Assembly (NCBI RefSeq): GCF_030684675.1
Contig: NZ_JAUXXZ010000059.1
Coordinates: forward strand, 62,001-126,000
DNA from: Daejeonella sp.
Lineage (GTDB): Bacteria; Bacteroidota; Bacteroidia; Sphingobacteriales; Sphingobacteriaceae
DNA: 64,000 bases
Direction: 5' to 3'
Below the pieces are notes generated by a model. The model saw only the letters and a list, made by a program, of their open reading frames with translations, made no database searches and was not told the origin of the DNA. This document shows, in pieces, positions 34,554 through 41,805 of this stretch. Position numbers and translations under genes: made by a program. How positions within the stretch are numbered: the first letter of the stretch is position 1; each line of letters begins with the position of its first letter.

Positions 34554-35816
34554 GTTCTGCCACGAACCTTGTGAAAATAAGGAAAAAGTTGGAAACTTGA
34601 TGCGTGGAAAAAACGGCACTTTATCACAAGCTTTTGGAGCTTGATTCAAATTGGAAGGTTAATGAAGTTGAGTTAATTGAGGGAGACATTGTGATTTTCG
34701 TGGAGTATGTTTCAAACCACTGGGTTGATAAACAAACTGGAGAAGAGTTGCCGATTTATGATTTAAGGGAAGAACGGATGTGGCGTCATTTAAATACGAT
34801 GCAGTATAAGACGTTCATACATTGTCGAGTTCCCCGGGTTCGAGATTCTAACGGCAAGGTTCGCACAATAGATACGCCATGGGCGAAGGATTTAGACCGA
34901 TTCACGGTCTGGTTTGAAGCCTTTGTGATTGAGGTTTTACTAGCGACAAAAAATCAAACTAAAACGGCAAAGCTTCTTGGTATGGGCTTTAACCAGGTAA
35001 ACCGGATTATGCATAGGGCTAGCGCAAGAGGATTGGCCAGACGTGACCTAAAGGAAGTAGTGAATCTGTCTATAGATGAGAAGTCTTTTCGTAAAGGTCA
35101 TCAATATGTTAGTGTTCTCTCCAGCCCTGATACCGGTGCTATATTGAATGTGACGGAAGATCGCACACAAGTTTCTGCTGAATTGTTGCTTACTGAAACA
35201 TTTGGGTCTGACCAATTAAGGGAGATTCAAACTATTAGCCTGGATATGTGGAAGGCCTTTATCAATGCTGCTGAGAAGGTTTGTCCAAAGGCAGCACTCT
35301 GTCACGATAAATTTCATCTGGTTCAGCATATGAATAAGGCCGTTGATCAGGTACGAAGAGAAGAAACAAAGACCCAGCATGAGCTGAAAAAGACCCGGTA
35401 TATCTGGCTTAAGGATCACGCAAAACTGACCGATTACCAAAGAGAGATGTTTGACACGATCAAAGATATAAACCTAAAAACTGCCCCGGCTTGGCGATTA
35501 AAGGAGATGCTGCGAGACTGCATACCGCATTGTAGTGTCAAATCATTAACAGCTTTTACATTGTGGTTAAGTGAAGCTAATCGAAGTGCACTAAAACCGG
35601 TTATAAGAGTAGCCAAAATGTTTACAAAGCATCTTAAAGGAATACTAAATGCCCTTGGACTTCAAAAATCCAACGCAATGGCGGAAAGATTGAATGGAAA
35701 AATACAGGAGCTAAAAACGGTTGGAAGAGGTTATAGGACGTTCATAAACTTTAAATCCGCCATACTGTTTTTTAACGGAAAATTAGACTTGCTACCACAA
35801 GGTTCGTGGTAGAGCC
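34554..35816 (+). mobile_element. ISL3-family insertion sequence, intact
   Basis: 1263 bp. Terminal inverted repeats GGTTCTGCCACGAACCTTGTG (left) and its partner, read on the minus strand from 35816, GGCTCTACCACGAACCTTGTG, agree at 19 of 21 positions. The direct repeats ATAATTTA at 34546-34553 and 35817-35824 are an 8-bp target duplication, the size usual for ISL3. It carries one transposase gene. The ends and duplication are uncorrupted, so the insertion looks recent. Confidence 0.93.
34604..35812 (+). CDS. ISL3-family transposase
   Basis: 402 residues from a GTG at 34604. A zinc-finger-like and helical N-terminal part is followed by an HTH (KTAKLLGMGFNQVNRIMHRA) and the DDE nuclease: first Asp in LSIDEKSF, second in ISLDMWKAF, then CHDKFHLVQHMNKAVDQVRR, and a final Glu in AMAERLNGKIQELK. 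The order matches ISL3 transposases. The stop codon lies inside the right inverted repeat. It is transcribed away from the chaperone operon. Confidence 0.92.
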   Translation: MEKTALYHKLLELDSNWKVNEVELIEGDIVIFVEYVSNHWVDKQTGEELPIYDLREERMWRHLNTMQYKTFIHCRVPRVRDSNGKVRTIDTPWAKDLDRFTVWFEAFVIEVLLATKNQTKTAKLLGMGFNQVNRIMHRASARGLARRDLKEVVNLSIDEKSFRKGHQYVSVLSSPDTGAILNVTEDRTQVSAELLLTETFGSDQLREIQTISLDMWKAFINAAEKVCPKAALCHDKFHLVQHMNKAVDQVRREETKTQHELKKTRYIWLKDHAKLTDYQREMFDTIKDINLKTAPAWRLKEMLRDCIPHCSVKSLTAFTLWLSEANRSALKPVIRVAKMFTKHLKGILNALGLQKSNAMAERLNGKIQELKTVGRGYRTFINFKSAILFFNGKLDLLPQGSW

Positions 35817-35836
35817 ATAATTTAATAGAGCGTGGC

Positions 35837-35900
35837 AAAAACACTCTTTCATTTTTTTTGGGTTGGGTTTGAGCCGGGCAAAAAAATGAAAGTGTGTTTT
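35837..35900. other. Hairpin upstream of the chaperone operon
   Basis: AAAACACTCTTTCATTTTTT pairs with AAAAAATGAAAGTGTGTTTT around a G-rich loop. In A/T-rich arms, ACTC core and G-rich loop it resembles the hairpin that ends the operon at 26930-26996. It overlaps the -33 box (TTTTTG on the minus strand at 35841-35836), so it may shape expression, or end read-through from the recombinase gene. Confidence 0.55.
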
Positions 35901-36066
35901 CTGCGAGGGCATAGAAATTCAAATTATTTTTTGTGCGGAGGCGGTGGTTTAATTTTTTTTGAAGCGTCTGCCTGTTGGTTAGAAGTCCTGTCATGTCGTT
36001 ACTTGTTGTCTTAAATGTTTGTTCAATGTCGTGTCGTTTGATGTTACCACGGTCGTCATAGAGTTA

Positions 36067-36143
36067 CCGATAACTTGTACATAAGGATGATAAAACTACC
36101 ACAAGCCCATCAAATTCGGGTGTATTGTGGCATGTTTGTACAT
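36067..36143 (-). other. attI-like recombination site next to the recombinase
   Basis: On the minus strand GTTATCGG (36074-36067) is the predicted crossover arm. On its far side are two direct TTGTACAT copies (36075-36082 and 36136-36143) flanking a hairpin (CCACAAGCCC with GGGTGTATTGTGG, 36099-36130). Such repeats recall accessory integrase-binding sites in attI, but that is inference. It lies ~95 bp beyond the recombinase stop. Confidence 0.6.
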
Positions 36144-36167
36144 CCTTTATTTAAATATGCTATTTAC

Positions 36168-37220
36168 CTATTCAATATCCAAATCATCGAAAGGGCTTTT
36201 GATGTTCTGCAAGCTTTTAGTGCTTACATGGGTATAGATTTCAGTTGTTTTACTGCTTTTATGGCCCAATATTTCTTGTATGTATCGCAGATCGGTGCCA
36301 TTCTCTAATAAATGAGTGGCATAGCTGTGTCTCAGCCAATGAAGACTTACAGGCTTTTTGATTTTGGCAATGCTTAAAGCTTGTTTAAGTACGCTTGCTA
36401 AACTCCTTTCACTGTACTGCTCCCCGGGATCTTGCCCTTCGAACAGCCACACTTTGGGCCGGTATAGTTTATAATATTCCTGCAATTGGGAAATTATCTT
36501 TTCTGATAAGGGGACTACCCGGTCTTTCCTACCTTTTGCCTGCTTGATTATCAGCAGCTTTCTTTTGGAATCCACATGCATGATCTTCAAATTTAGGATT
36601 TCTGATCGGCGTAGTCCGCTACTATACAGCAAGCAGAGCATTGCCTTGTGTTTGATGTTCTTAGGAGAATTCAGGATCAGTTTAATCTCTTCTTTACTCA
36701 AAACATTTGGTAAAACATGAGCCCTTTTTGGTCGGTGTATCAGGTCTGGATTGATTCGAAGGTCTGTTTGTGTTTTAAAGAATAATTTAATGGCATTGAC
36801 AACCTGGTTTTGGTAAGATGCAGATAATCCGTTTTTAAGCACATAATTATTATTGTATAAAATCACATCTGCATTGCAAATTTCAGTAATTGATTTATCC
36901 TGGTGAAAGGTCAGGAATGAACTTAATGCGTTCATATATGTTTCGATGGTATTTTCGCTATAACGTTTCGATCGAAGCCATAATTTAAACGCAGCAATTT
37001 CTGTCGACTTATTGGCTAAGGGATCTGCAGGACCATGGATTTTGAATTTTTCCAGATATTCCTCTGTCATAGGTAAATGCCATACTTTTAAGCTACTACT
37101 CCATTTTGCACCGGCTAATTTTCTCATTCTAATAACAAGTTCAGTCTTATTCGGAAAATGAACTGCAATTCTTTTTTCTCCCCTGAGTTTCACAAGTTCA
37201 GCCTTCCATTGAATTTCCAT
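36168..37220 (-). CDS. Tyrosine recombinase (XerC/D- or integron-integrase-like)
   Basis: 350 residues. The catalytic set is complete: Arg in SSGLRRSEIL (~200), Lys in QAKGRKDRVV, HxxR in LHWLRHSYATHLL (~293), His in LGHKSSKT, and Tyr in TEIYTHVST (~326). An unusual ~80-residue N-terminal module (AVHFPNKTELVIRMR...WHLPMTEEYLEKF) precedes the SAM-like core-binding domain. The tail IKSPFDDL resembles the VRSPLD end of IntI enzymes, but the IntI-specific insertion between boxes I and II is missing. It is transcribed toward the cassette-like array, as reported for some non-proteobacterial integrons. Confidence 0.9.
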   Translation of the reverse strand: MEIQWKAELVKLRGEKRIAVHFPNKTELVIRMRKLAGAKWSSSLKVWHLPMTEEYLEKFKIHGPADPLANKSTEIAAFKLWLRSKRYSENTIETYMNALSSFLTFHQDKSITEICNADVILYNNNYVLKNGLSASYQNQVVNAIKLFFKTQTDLRINPDLIHRPKRAHVLPNVLSKEEIKLILNSPKNIKHKAMLCLLYSSGLRRSEILNLKIMHVDSKRKLLIIKQAKGRKDRVVPLSEKIISQLQEYYKLYRPKVWLFEGQDPGEQYSERSLASVLKQALSIAKIKKPVSLHWLRHSYATHLLENGTDLRYIQEILGHKSSKTTEIYTHVSTKSLQNIKSPFDDLDIE

Positions 37221-37412
37221 TTTCTTTAGTATTTAGTATTAATATATTCACTGCTTCATTTTATATTTGACAATCAATTTCTAACAAAAACAAGCGCAAA
37301 GATTCTTCATTAAGTTCAGGATGACGGTCATAGGGAAATTAGGAGCCAGGATTCCTTCATTTGACAATTTTATAATCAATCGCCGTCAACCGACACCCGA
37401 ATTATACAGCTT
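37221..37412. other. Intergenic sequence right of the recombinase
   Basis: No gene. A short GATTCTTCATTAAGTTCAG-GATGACGG word (37299-37328) looks like a remnant of a dispersed intergenic repeat; GGATGACGG recurs at 38334. The recombinase promoter should lie near 37225-37290. Confidence 0.4.
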
Positions 37413-37781
37413 TCAGCCTTTCGTTTTCTGCTCAAAACCTTGTTTAACCACTAAATAAACATCCCCTTCAAGCTTCAAAAAGCCATATTCATAACAAAAG
37501 TAATAGGTATTTCCGTTCTGGGTTTGATGCAGGTGGGTATGATAATCGGGGTTGAAGCCATTTTTTAGCAGATCGTCTTTTTTAATTCTGATTTTGTTTT
37601 CAGGGCAAAGTCTGGATAGGATTGCATGGTTTTTCCGGAGGATGGAGTTTACAGGTTTCATGCTTGAGTTAATGCCGGCCTTCATCCGGTTATTGAAACT
37701 ACTGCGGCACTGGTCATCGCAGAATTTTTTATCGCTGCGCCCGTGCAGCACTGCGCCACAGTCTAAACATTCACGTTCCAT
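37413..37781 (-). CDS. Small zinc-ribbon protein of unknown function
   Basis: I choose the ATG at 37781 (MERECLDCG), giving 122 residues; a start at 37829 would add 16 non-conserved residues. Two CxxC-type pairs, CLDCG and CDDQCRSSF, make an N-terminal zinc ribbon (DUF2116-like). The rest has PENKIRIKKDDLLKNGFNPD and ends in short strands with aromatic residues (YYFCYEYGFLKL). The family is common near the 5' side of ssb or mobile regions in Bacteroidota. Function unknown. Confidence 0.7.
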   Translation of the reverse strand: MERECLDCGAVLHGRSDKKFCDDQCRSSFNNRMKAGINSSMKPVNSILRKNHAILSRLCPENKIRIKKDDLLKNGFNPDYHTHLHQTQNGNTYYFCYEYGFLKLEGDVYLVVKQGFEQKTKG

Positions 37782-37941
37782 AGGCTTGATGTTGAATTGT
37801 TTGATGAATTTAAGTCCAATTCGCATCAATCGCTTATAAACGTATGTATCCGTTTATTGTACGGTAAATTAAATCCGATCTCCTCAACTTTATTCTGCTC
37901 CTGCCGGGTGGCAGGTATTGGTAAACATAATTAATTGAGAA

Positions 37942-38295
37942 ATGAGCAATCTAAGAAACAGTGTACGTCTGATGGGATTTTTAGGAAATGATCCGGAAAT
38001 AAAAACCATCGGCGAGAAAAAGAAAATGGCCAGGGTATCTATCGCCACGAACGACTCCTATAAAAATGATAAAGGAGAGAAAATTGAAGAAACACAATGG
38101 CATAACCTGGTACTATGGGACCGGCTCGCCAATCTCGCGGAAAGCTACCTGCACAAAGGCTCAGAAGTCTGCATAGAAGGTAAACTCAACAGTCGGGCTT
38201 ACACAGATAAGGAAGGCGCCAAGCGCTATATTACCGAGGTGATTGTGCATGATGTGCAGATGTTGGGGAAAAAGGGAGGGGCAATTGATAATTGA
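37942..38295 (+). CDS. ssb: Single-stranded DNA-binding protein
   Basis: 117 residues with an OB fold. NSVRLMGFLGNDPEI, ARVSIATNDSYK, TQWHNLVLWDRLANLAESYL, KGSEVCIEGKLNSRAY and RYITEVIVHDVQML run in the SSB order. The acidic C-terminal tail that recruits partner proteins (D-D-x-P-F) is absent; it ends GGAIDN. That and the short length point to an accessory or recombination-type SSB more than the replication SSB. Confidence 0.88.
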   Translation: MSNLRNSVRLMGFLGNDPEIKTIGEKKKMARVSIATNDSYKNDKGEKIEETQWHNLVLWDRLANLAESYLHKGSEVCIEGKLNSRAYTDKEGAKRYITEVIVHDVQMLGKKGGAIDN

Positions 38296-38695
38296 GAGTG
38301 GAGAGTGGAGAGCAAAGAGATCCCTCCTGTGTTGGGATGACGGTGAGGTGCCTCTTATACCGGGATGAAATTGCCGGGTAAAAAAGCTGGGAGTGGGGGA
38401 TTGGGGCTCCTGCTTCTGGCTTTTAGCCCTCAACTTTGCAGCTTTTTACCAAGGAGCAATTTCTGCTTTAAACATTTTTGATTGTGTTTTGTACACTTGG
38501 AACCCAAAATTTGCAATTAAGAGCAGTGCAGACCTGTGGGTGTAATGTCACGCCATATTTTTGCTTTCCAATTCCCCATTCCCAATACTCTTAAAACGTA
38601 TAAATTCCATCTTCAGCTGCCTTACAACCTACAACCTACAACCTATAACTTATAACCTACAACTTATAACTTACAGACCATTATCTACAACTCCT
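38296..38695. other. Intergenic region with TATAACCTACAACTT repeat
   Basis: No gene. GAGAGTGGAGAGTGGAGAG occurs at 38293-38311. A run of ACAACCTA / TATAACTTAT units lies at 38623-38674. The same family, inverted, ends the window at 63952-64000 after pheT. Both sit 3' of a gene. It may hold a terminator for the lipoprotein gene. Confidence 0.5.
38623..38674. repeat. Tandem ACAACCT/TATAACTT repeat
   Basis: Imperfect tandem 7-8-mers such as ACAACCTACAACC and TATAACTTATAACC. Complement of the 63952-64000 repeat. Confidence 0.6.
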
Positions 38696-39187
38696 TCAAT
38701 TAAATCCCTTAAAATCCTCCCTCTTATAAACCCCCGGCCTGGCATGGTCACCTTCCTTAAAGCTGAAATCAACTTCGCTTATGCCTTCCAGTTCGGTCAG
38801 CGAGAAAGTAACTTCGGCAAGGTAAGCACGGGCACCTTCGGTACCTGATTCACGTGTTAGATAGTCGGAATCCTGAATTTTGACAAAAGCTTTATTACCT
38901 TCCTGCTTTACCCATTCCAGTTTAATTTGCGGGTATTTGTAGTTGAGGGCATCAATGATATCGAGATTACTTAAATTGGTCATGTTTGCAGCCGGATTTC
39001 GTTTGATCTCCATCATATGGGTATTGTCATTCAAGGTTGCTTCCCAGGGAACGACAAGTGTTTTATTCTGGTCGGCAAGTGCTGCTGAATCTGCAGCCAT
39101 TTCTTCCAGGGATTTTTTTGAGGAATCGCTCTGGCAGGATGCTAATAAGAGCAAAGCAATAAATGCGATATAAAGTTCTGTCTTCAT
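38696..39187 (-). CDS. Hypothetical lipoprotein
   Basis: 163 residues with a lipoprotein signal: FIALLLLASC gives the lipobox cysteine at ~18. The mature part is a small mixed alpha/beta protein, with NLSNLDIIDALNYKYPQIKL and TLTELEGISEVDFSFKEG. I do not recognise a family. It sits 11 bp downstream of an SDR gene on the same strand, so the two are probably co-transcribed with the hydroxylase gene before them. Confidence 0.75.
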   Translation of the reverse strand: MKTELYIAFIALLLLASCQSDSSKKSLEEMAADSAALADQNKTLVVPWEATLNDNTHMMEIKRNPAANMTNLSNLDIIDALNYKYPQIKLEWVKQEGNKAFVKIQDSDYLTRESGTEGARAYLAEVTFSLTELEGISEVDFSFKEGDHARPGVYKREDFKGFN

Positions 39188-39198
39188 AATCAGATAGG

Positions 39199-39903
39199 TT
39201 AAGGTGTGCTATGTGCTACCGGAAGGATCTTTCCGTTAAAAAATTTATGTCCGCTTAGGGCGAAATCAGCAATGTACTTGCCCATTTCGAAGGCCATAAC
39301 CGGCGACTGATAATCGGGGAATGCTTTTTCAAGCATTTCGGTTTGAGCTGAGCCCAGTGCCAGACAATTGACTGCAATATCAAGACCTGAAAGTTCTGCA
39401 GCAAGGCATTCGGTCAGGGTATGTAAGGCTGATTTACTGGCTGAATAAGCCGATAAACCGGAAAATTTTTGGGTGCCCTGAAATCCGCCCATACTGCCAA
39501 TATTTACGATATGACTTTTTACAGGCATCAGCGGCACAATCTTTTGAATCATTTTAACATGGCCTAAAAGATTATTCTGCAACATTTCTGCAAAATCAAG
39601 CTGAGAAAGCTGCATAAAAGGCTTGTTAACCAGTGATCCGGCATTATTGATCAAAATATCCACATGTCCAATTTTTTCCTTTATGAAAGGAATCAGGCCA
39701 TTTTCATAATCATCATGAACGATATCAAATTTAGCCGTGTAGAGCATACAACCGGGGTTCAGGGCGAAAGCGATCTCCTGTAATTTGTATAATTTATCCT
39801 CCGATCTTGCCAGTGCGATGATCTTATGATTCCCGCTTCCGATCAGTTCGAGAACGGCTTCAAATCCTACACCACTACTGGCACCGCTGATTACAATATT
39901 CAT
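39199..39903 (-). CDS. Short-chain dehydrogenase/reductase
   Basis: 234 residues. Classical SDR motifs: cofactor loop VISGASSGVGFEA (TGxxxGxG), NNAG in VDILINNAGSLV, catalytic Ser in VNIGSMGGFQG and YxxxK in YSASKSAL. It starts only 14 bp after the stop of the hydroxylase gene. Likely NAD(P)H-dependent, for example pterin or carbonyl reduction. A role in regenerating the hydroxylase pterin cofactor is a tempting but unproven inference. Confidence 0.88.
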   Translation of the reverse strand: MNIVISGASSGVGFEAVLELIGSGNHKIIALARSEDKLYKLQEIAFALNPGCMLYTAKFDIVHDDYENGLIPFIKEKIGHVDILINNAGSLVNKPFMQLSQLDFAEMLQNNLLGHVKMIQKIVPLMPVKSHIVNIGSMGGFQGTQKFSGLSAYSASKSALHTLTECLAAELSGLDIAVNCLALGSAQTEMLEKAFPDYQSPVMAFEMGKYIADFALSGHKFFNGKILPVAHSTP

Positions 39904-39916
39904 AAATTCATTTTTA

Positions 39917-41695
39917 TTAAAGACCAGATTCCATTTGAGTTTTACTGATCAGATAAAACCCGTTTTGGATCAGTTTGTTCAGTTCAGGTTCATTTGAAGC
40001 CTTCAATTCCAGATATATCCGGATGTCTCGTGCTATCTCCTGAAATATGTTTCTCTGCTCTAATATCTCTAAAATTTCGATAGCACAGAGCCAATCCTCC
40101 CTAAAATCTTGCTTTAGCTCTTTCCAGATATCTTTTAAACGTTCAAATTCATTTTGTGTTTCACGGCATAATCGCAACTGCCTGAACAATTCATGATAGC
40201 GTTTTCGATGCGCAGTGTATTCGGGATGAAAAGTTGCAGATTTTGCTTTTGGGGCAATTTCTTCAAAGGCATCCTTATCTGCCGCTCCGCTATAGACCGA
40301 TACAATTTTCTCTCCAACAGCCATATCATAGACACCCCAGGAAGGTTCGAAATAAACATTTCCCTGCTCATCTTTCAGCGTGCAATCTGTAAAACTGATC
40401 AGTATCAGTTTAGAATTACGATTCAAAATTGAACTGACCATTCCTCTCAGATTTAAGCCGCCAACGAAGTTTAATTCTGCAGTATTTCCGCATATGATTC
40501 CCAGTTTTTCAAGCTCATCTTCATTTGCATCCTCAAGAGCCTTGCCAAAGTTTTTTAAACGACCAACCAGCGAAGAAAAACCATCAGCATGTATTTGTTT
40601 TCCATGCCCTTCCAGTTGTTTATTATCATAAGAAAGCGCGCTGCCCCCGCTTGTTTTCAGGAACAATAATTCATCATTGTTATCCATCCGCAAATCACAA
40701 AAAACTCCGCTGATTTGCAAGCCCGAGCTGTAAACTGCTGTACAAGTGTTTTTGCACTCAATCGCTTTTAAAATACTTTCCGATCCGCCTTTTCTGAAAG
40801 CCATGGTATCTGCAAAATTCTCCAGAACCAGTGTCAGGTTTTGAAAATTGGGTGTTACAAATAACTGTGGCTGTGGTTTAGTGATATCAAATGGGAAATT
40901 GACGGCATCAGCAGTATACCAGTATTTTTTTACCGAAGGGTCCATGCAGCTTTTACTTTCTCCGATAGAGGAGAGCAGTCCCGCACCATAAATTTTCGGA
41001 TTTTCAAGTGTTCCAATCAGTCCGTATTCAACTGTCCACCAATGCAGACGACTCAATAATGCCATTTCTGAAGGATCTCCAAGGTTCTTCTGGCAAAATA
41101 AGACCCGCTTTTCGGAATTTTTCAAGATTTGTGGATCAGGATCTGGCATTTCTTTTAGAATGGACAGCTCCCGAATTGCTTCATAAAGCTCAAAGTCTTT
41201 TGAAGAATACATGGCTTTAGCCCCGATGGAGCCAAAATAGCTCAGGTATTGATGATAATCCGGATCGGCAATGATTGGGGCATGACCTGCCGATTCATGA
41301 ATGATGTCGGGGGCAGGAGTGTATTCAATATGATGCAATTGTCTGATGTCAGCAGCAATGACCAATACCCTGCAGGATTGATATTCCATGAATGCGGCCG
41401 GCGGAATAAAGCCATCGACAGTTACTGCACCCCAGCCAATCTTTTTGAGCGCATCATTCATTTCCTGGAGATCCGGTATTTTTTCGATACTTAATCCTGC
41501 GGCTTCAAGTCCGGGGATATAAGGGTAGTATGCAATATCCTTCAGAAAATGGTAATTCTGCCGCATCACGAAGCGCCACACCGCCTGATCAACAGGGGTG
41601 TAATGTTCATAATGTTGCTCAACAATAAATTGCTTCAGATGTTCAGGTAATTTTTTTACCTGAGGATTGTTGAAATCGTTAAAGTTACTCATCAT
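39917..41695 (-). CDS. Aromatic amino acid hydroxylase (phenylalanine/tryptophan 4-monooxygenase-like)
   Basis: 592 residues. The catalytic iron site is in DIIHESAGHAPI (the H-E-x2-G-H-x-P facial-triad motif) with the third ligand Glu in LHWWTVEYGLIG. AVTVDGFIPPAAFME fits the biopterin-dependent hydroxylase fold. Bacterial phenylalanine hydroxylases are ~290 residues; here ~250 extra C-terminal residues follow. It uses tetrahydropterin and O2 to hydroxylate Phe or Trp. The adjacent SDR gene could supply the pterin reductase. Substrate choice needs biochemistry. The start may be M1 or M2. Confidence 0.85.
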   Translation of the reverse strand: MMSNFNDFNNPQVKKLPEHLKQFIVEQHYEHYTPVDQAVWRFVMRQNYHFLKDIAYYPYIPGLEAAGLSIEKIPDLQEMNDALKKIGWGAVTVDGFIPPAAFMEYQSCRVLVIAADIRQLHHIEYTPAPDIIHESAGHAPIIADPDYHQYLSYFGSIGAKAMYSSKDFELYEAIRELSILKEMPDPDPQILKNSEKRVLFCQKNLGDPSEMALLSRLHWWTVEYGLIGTLENPKIYGAGLLSSIGESKSCMDPSVKKYWYTADAVNFPFDITKPQPQLFVTPNFQNLTLVLENFADTMAFRKGGSESILKAIECKNTCTAVYSSGLQISGVFCDLRMDNNDELLFLKTSGGSALSYDNKQLEGHGKQIHADGFSSLVGRLKNFGKALEDANEDELEKLGIICGNTAELNFVGGLNLRGMVSSILNRNSKLILISFTDCTLKDEQGNVYFEPSWGVYDMAVGEKIVSVYSGAADKDAFEEIAPKAKSATFHPEYTAHRKRYHELFRQLRLCRETQNEFERLKDIWKELKQDFREDWLCAIEILEILEQRNIFQEIARDIRIYLELKASNEPELNKLIQNGFYLISKTQMESGL

Positions 41696-41762
41696 TGGTT
41701 AGGGGAGCAGATGCCATAAAGTTATTAATTTTTTAAAACCTTGTTCTCCCCATACTGCGATT

Positions 41763-41797
41763 TTTGTCAGAATCAAAAGGGGATTTTCGTATTTTTG
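41763..41797 (+). promoter_or_regulatory. Promoter of the epimerase gene
   Basis: TTTG (41763-41766), a 23-base spacer and TATTTTTG (41790-41797), nine bases before the ATG. Both boxes fit the Bacteroidota promoter, though the spacer is at the long end. Confidence 0.6.
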
Positions 41798-41805
41798 CTT
41801 AGAAA

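Noticed and set aside
36168-37220. Calling the recombinase a true IntI
   Set aside because: The IntI-specific insertion between boxes I and II is missing, so I keep it as tyrosine recombinase, integron-like by context only.
38623-38674. CRISPR-like array
   Set aside because: Units are 7-8 bp tandem repeats without spacers, and no cas gene is present.
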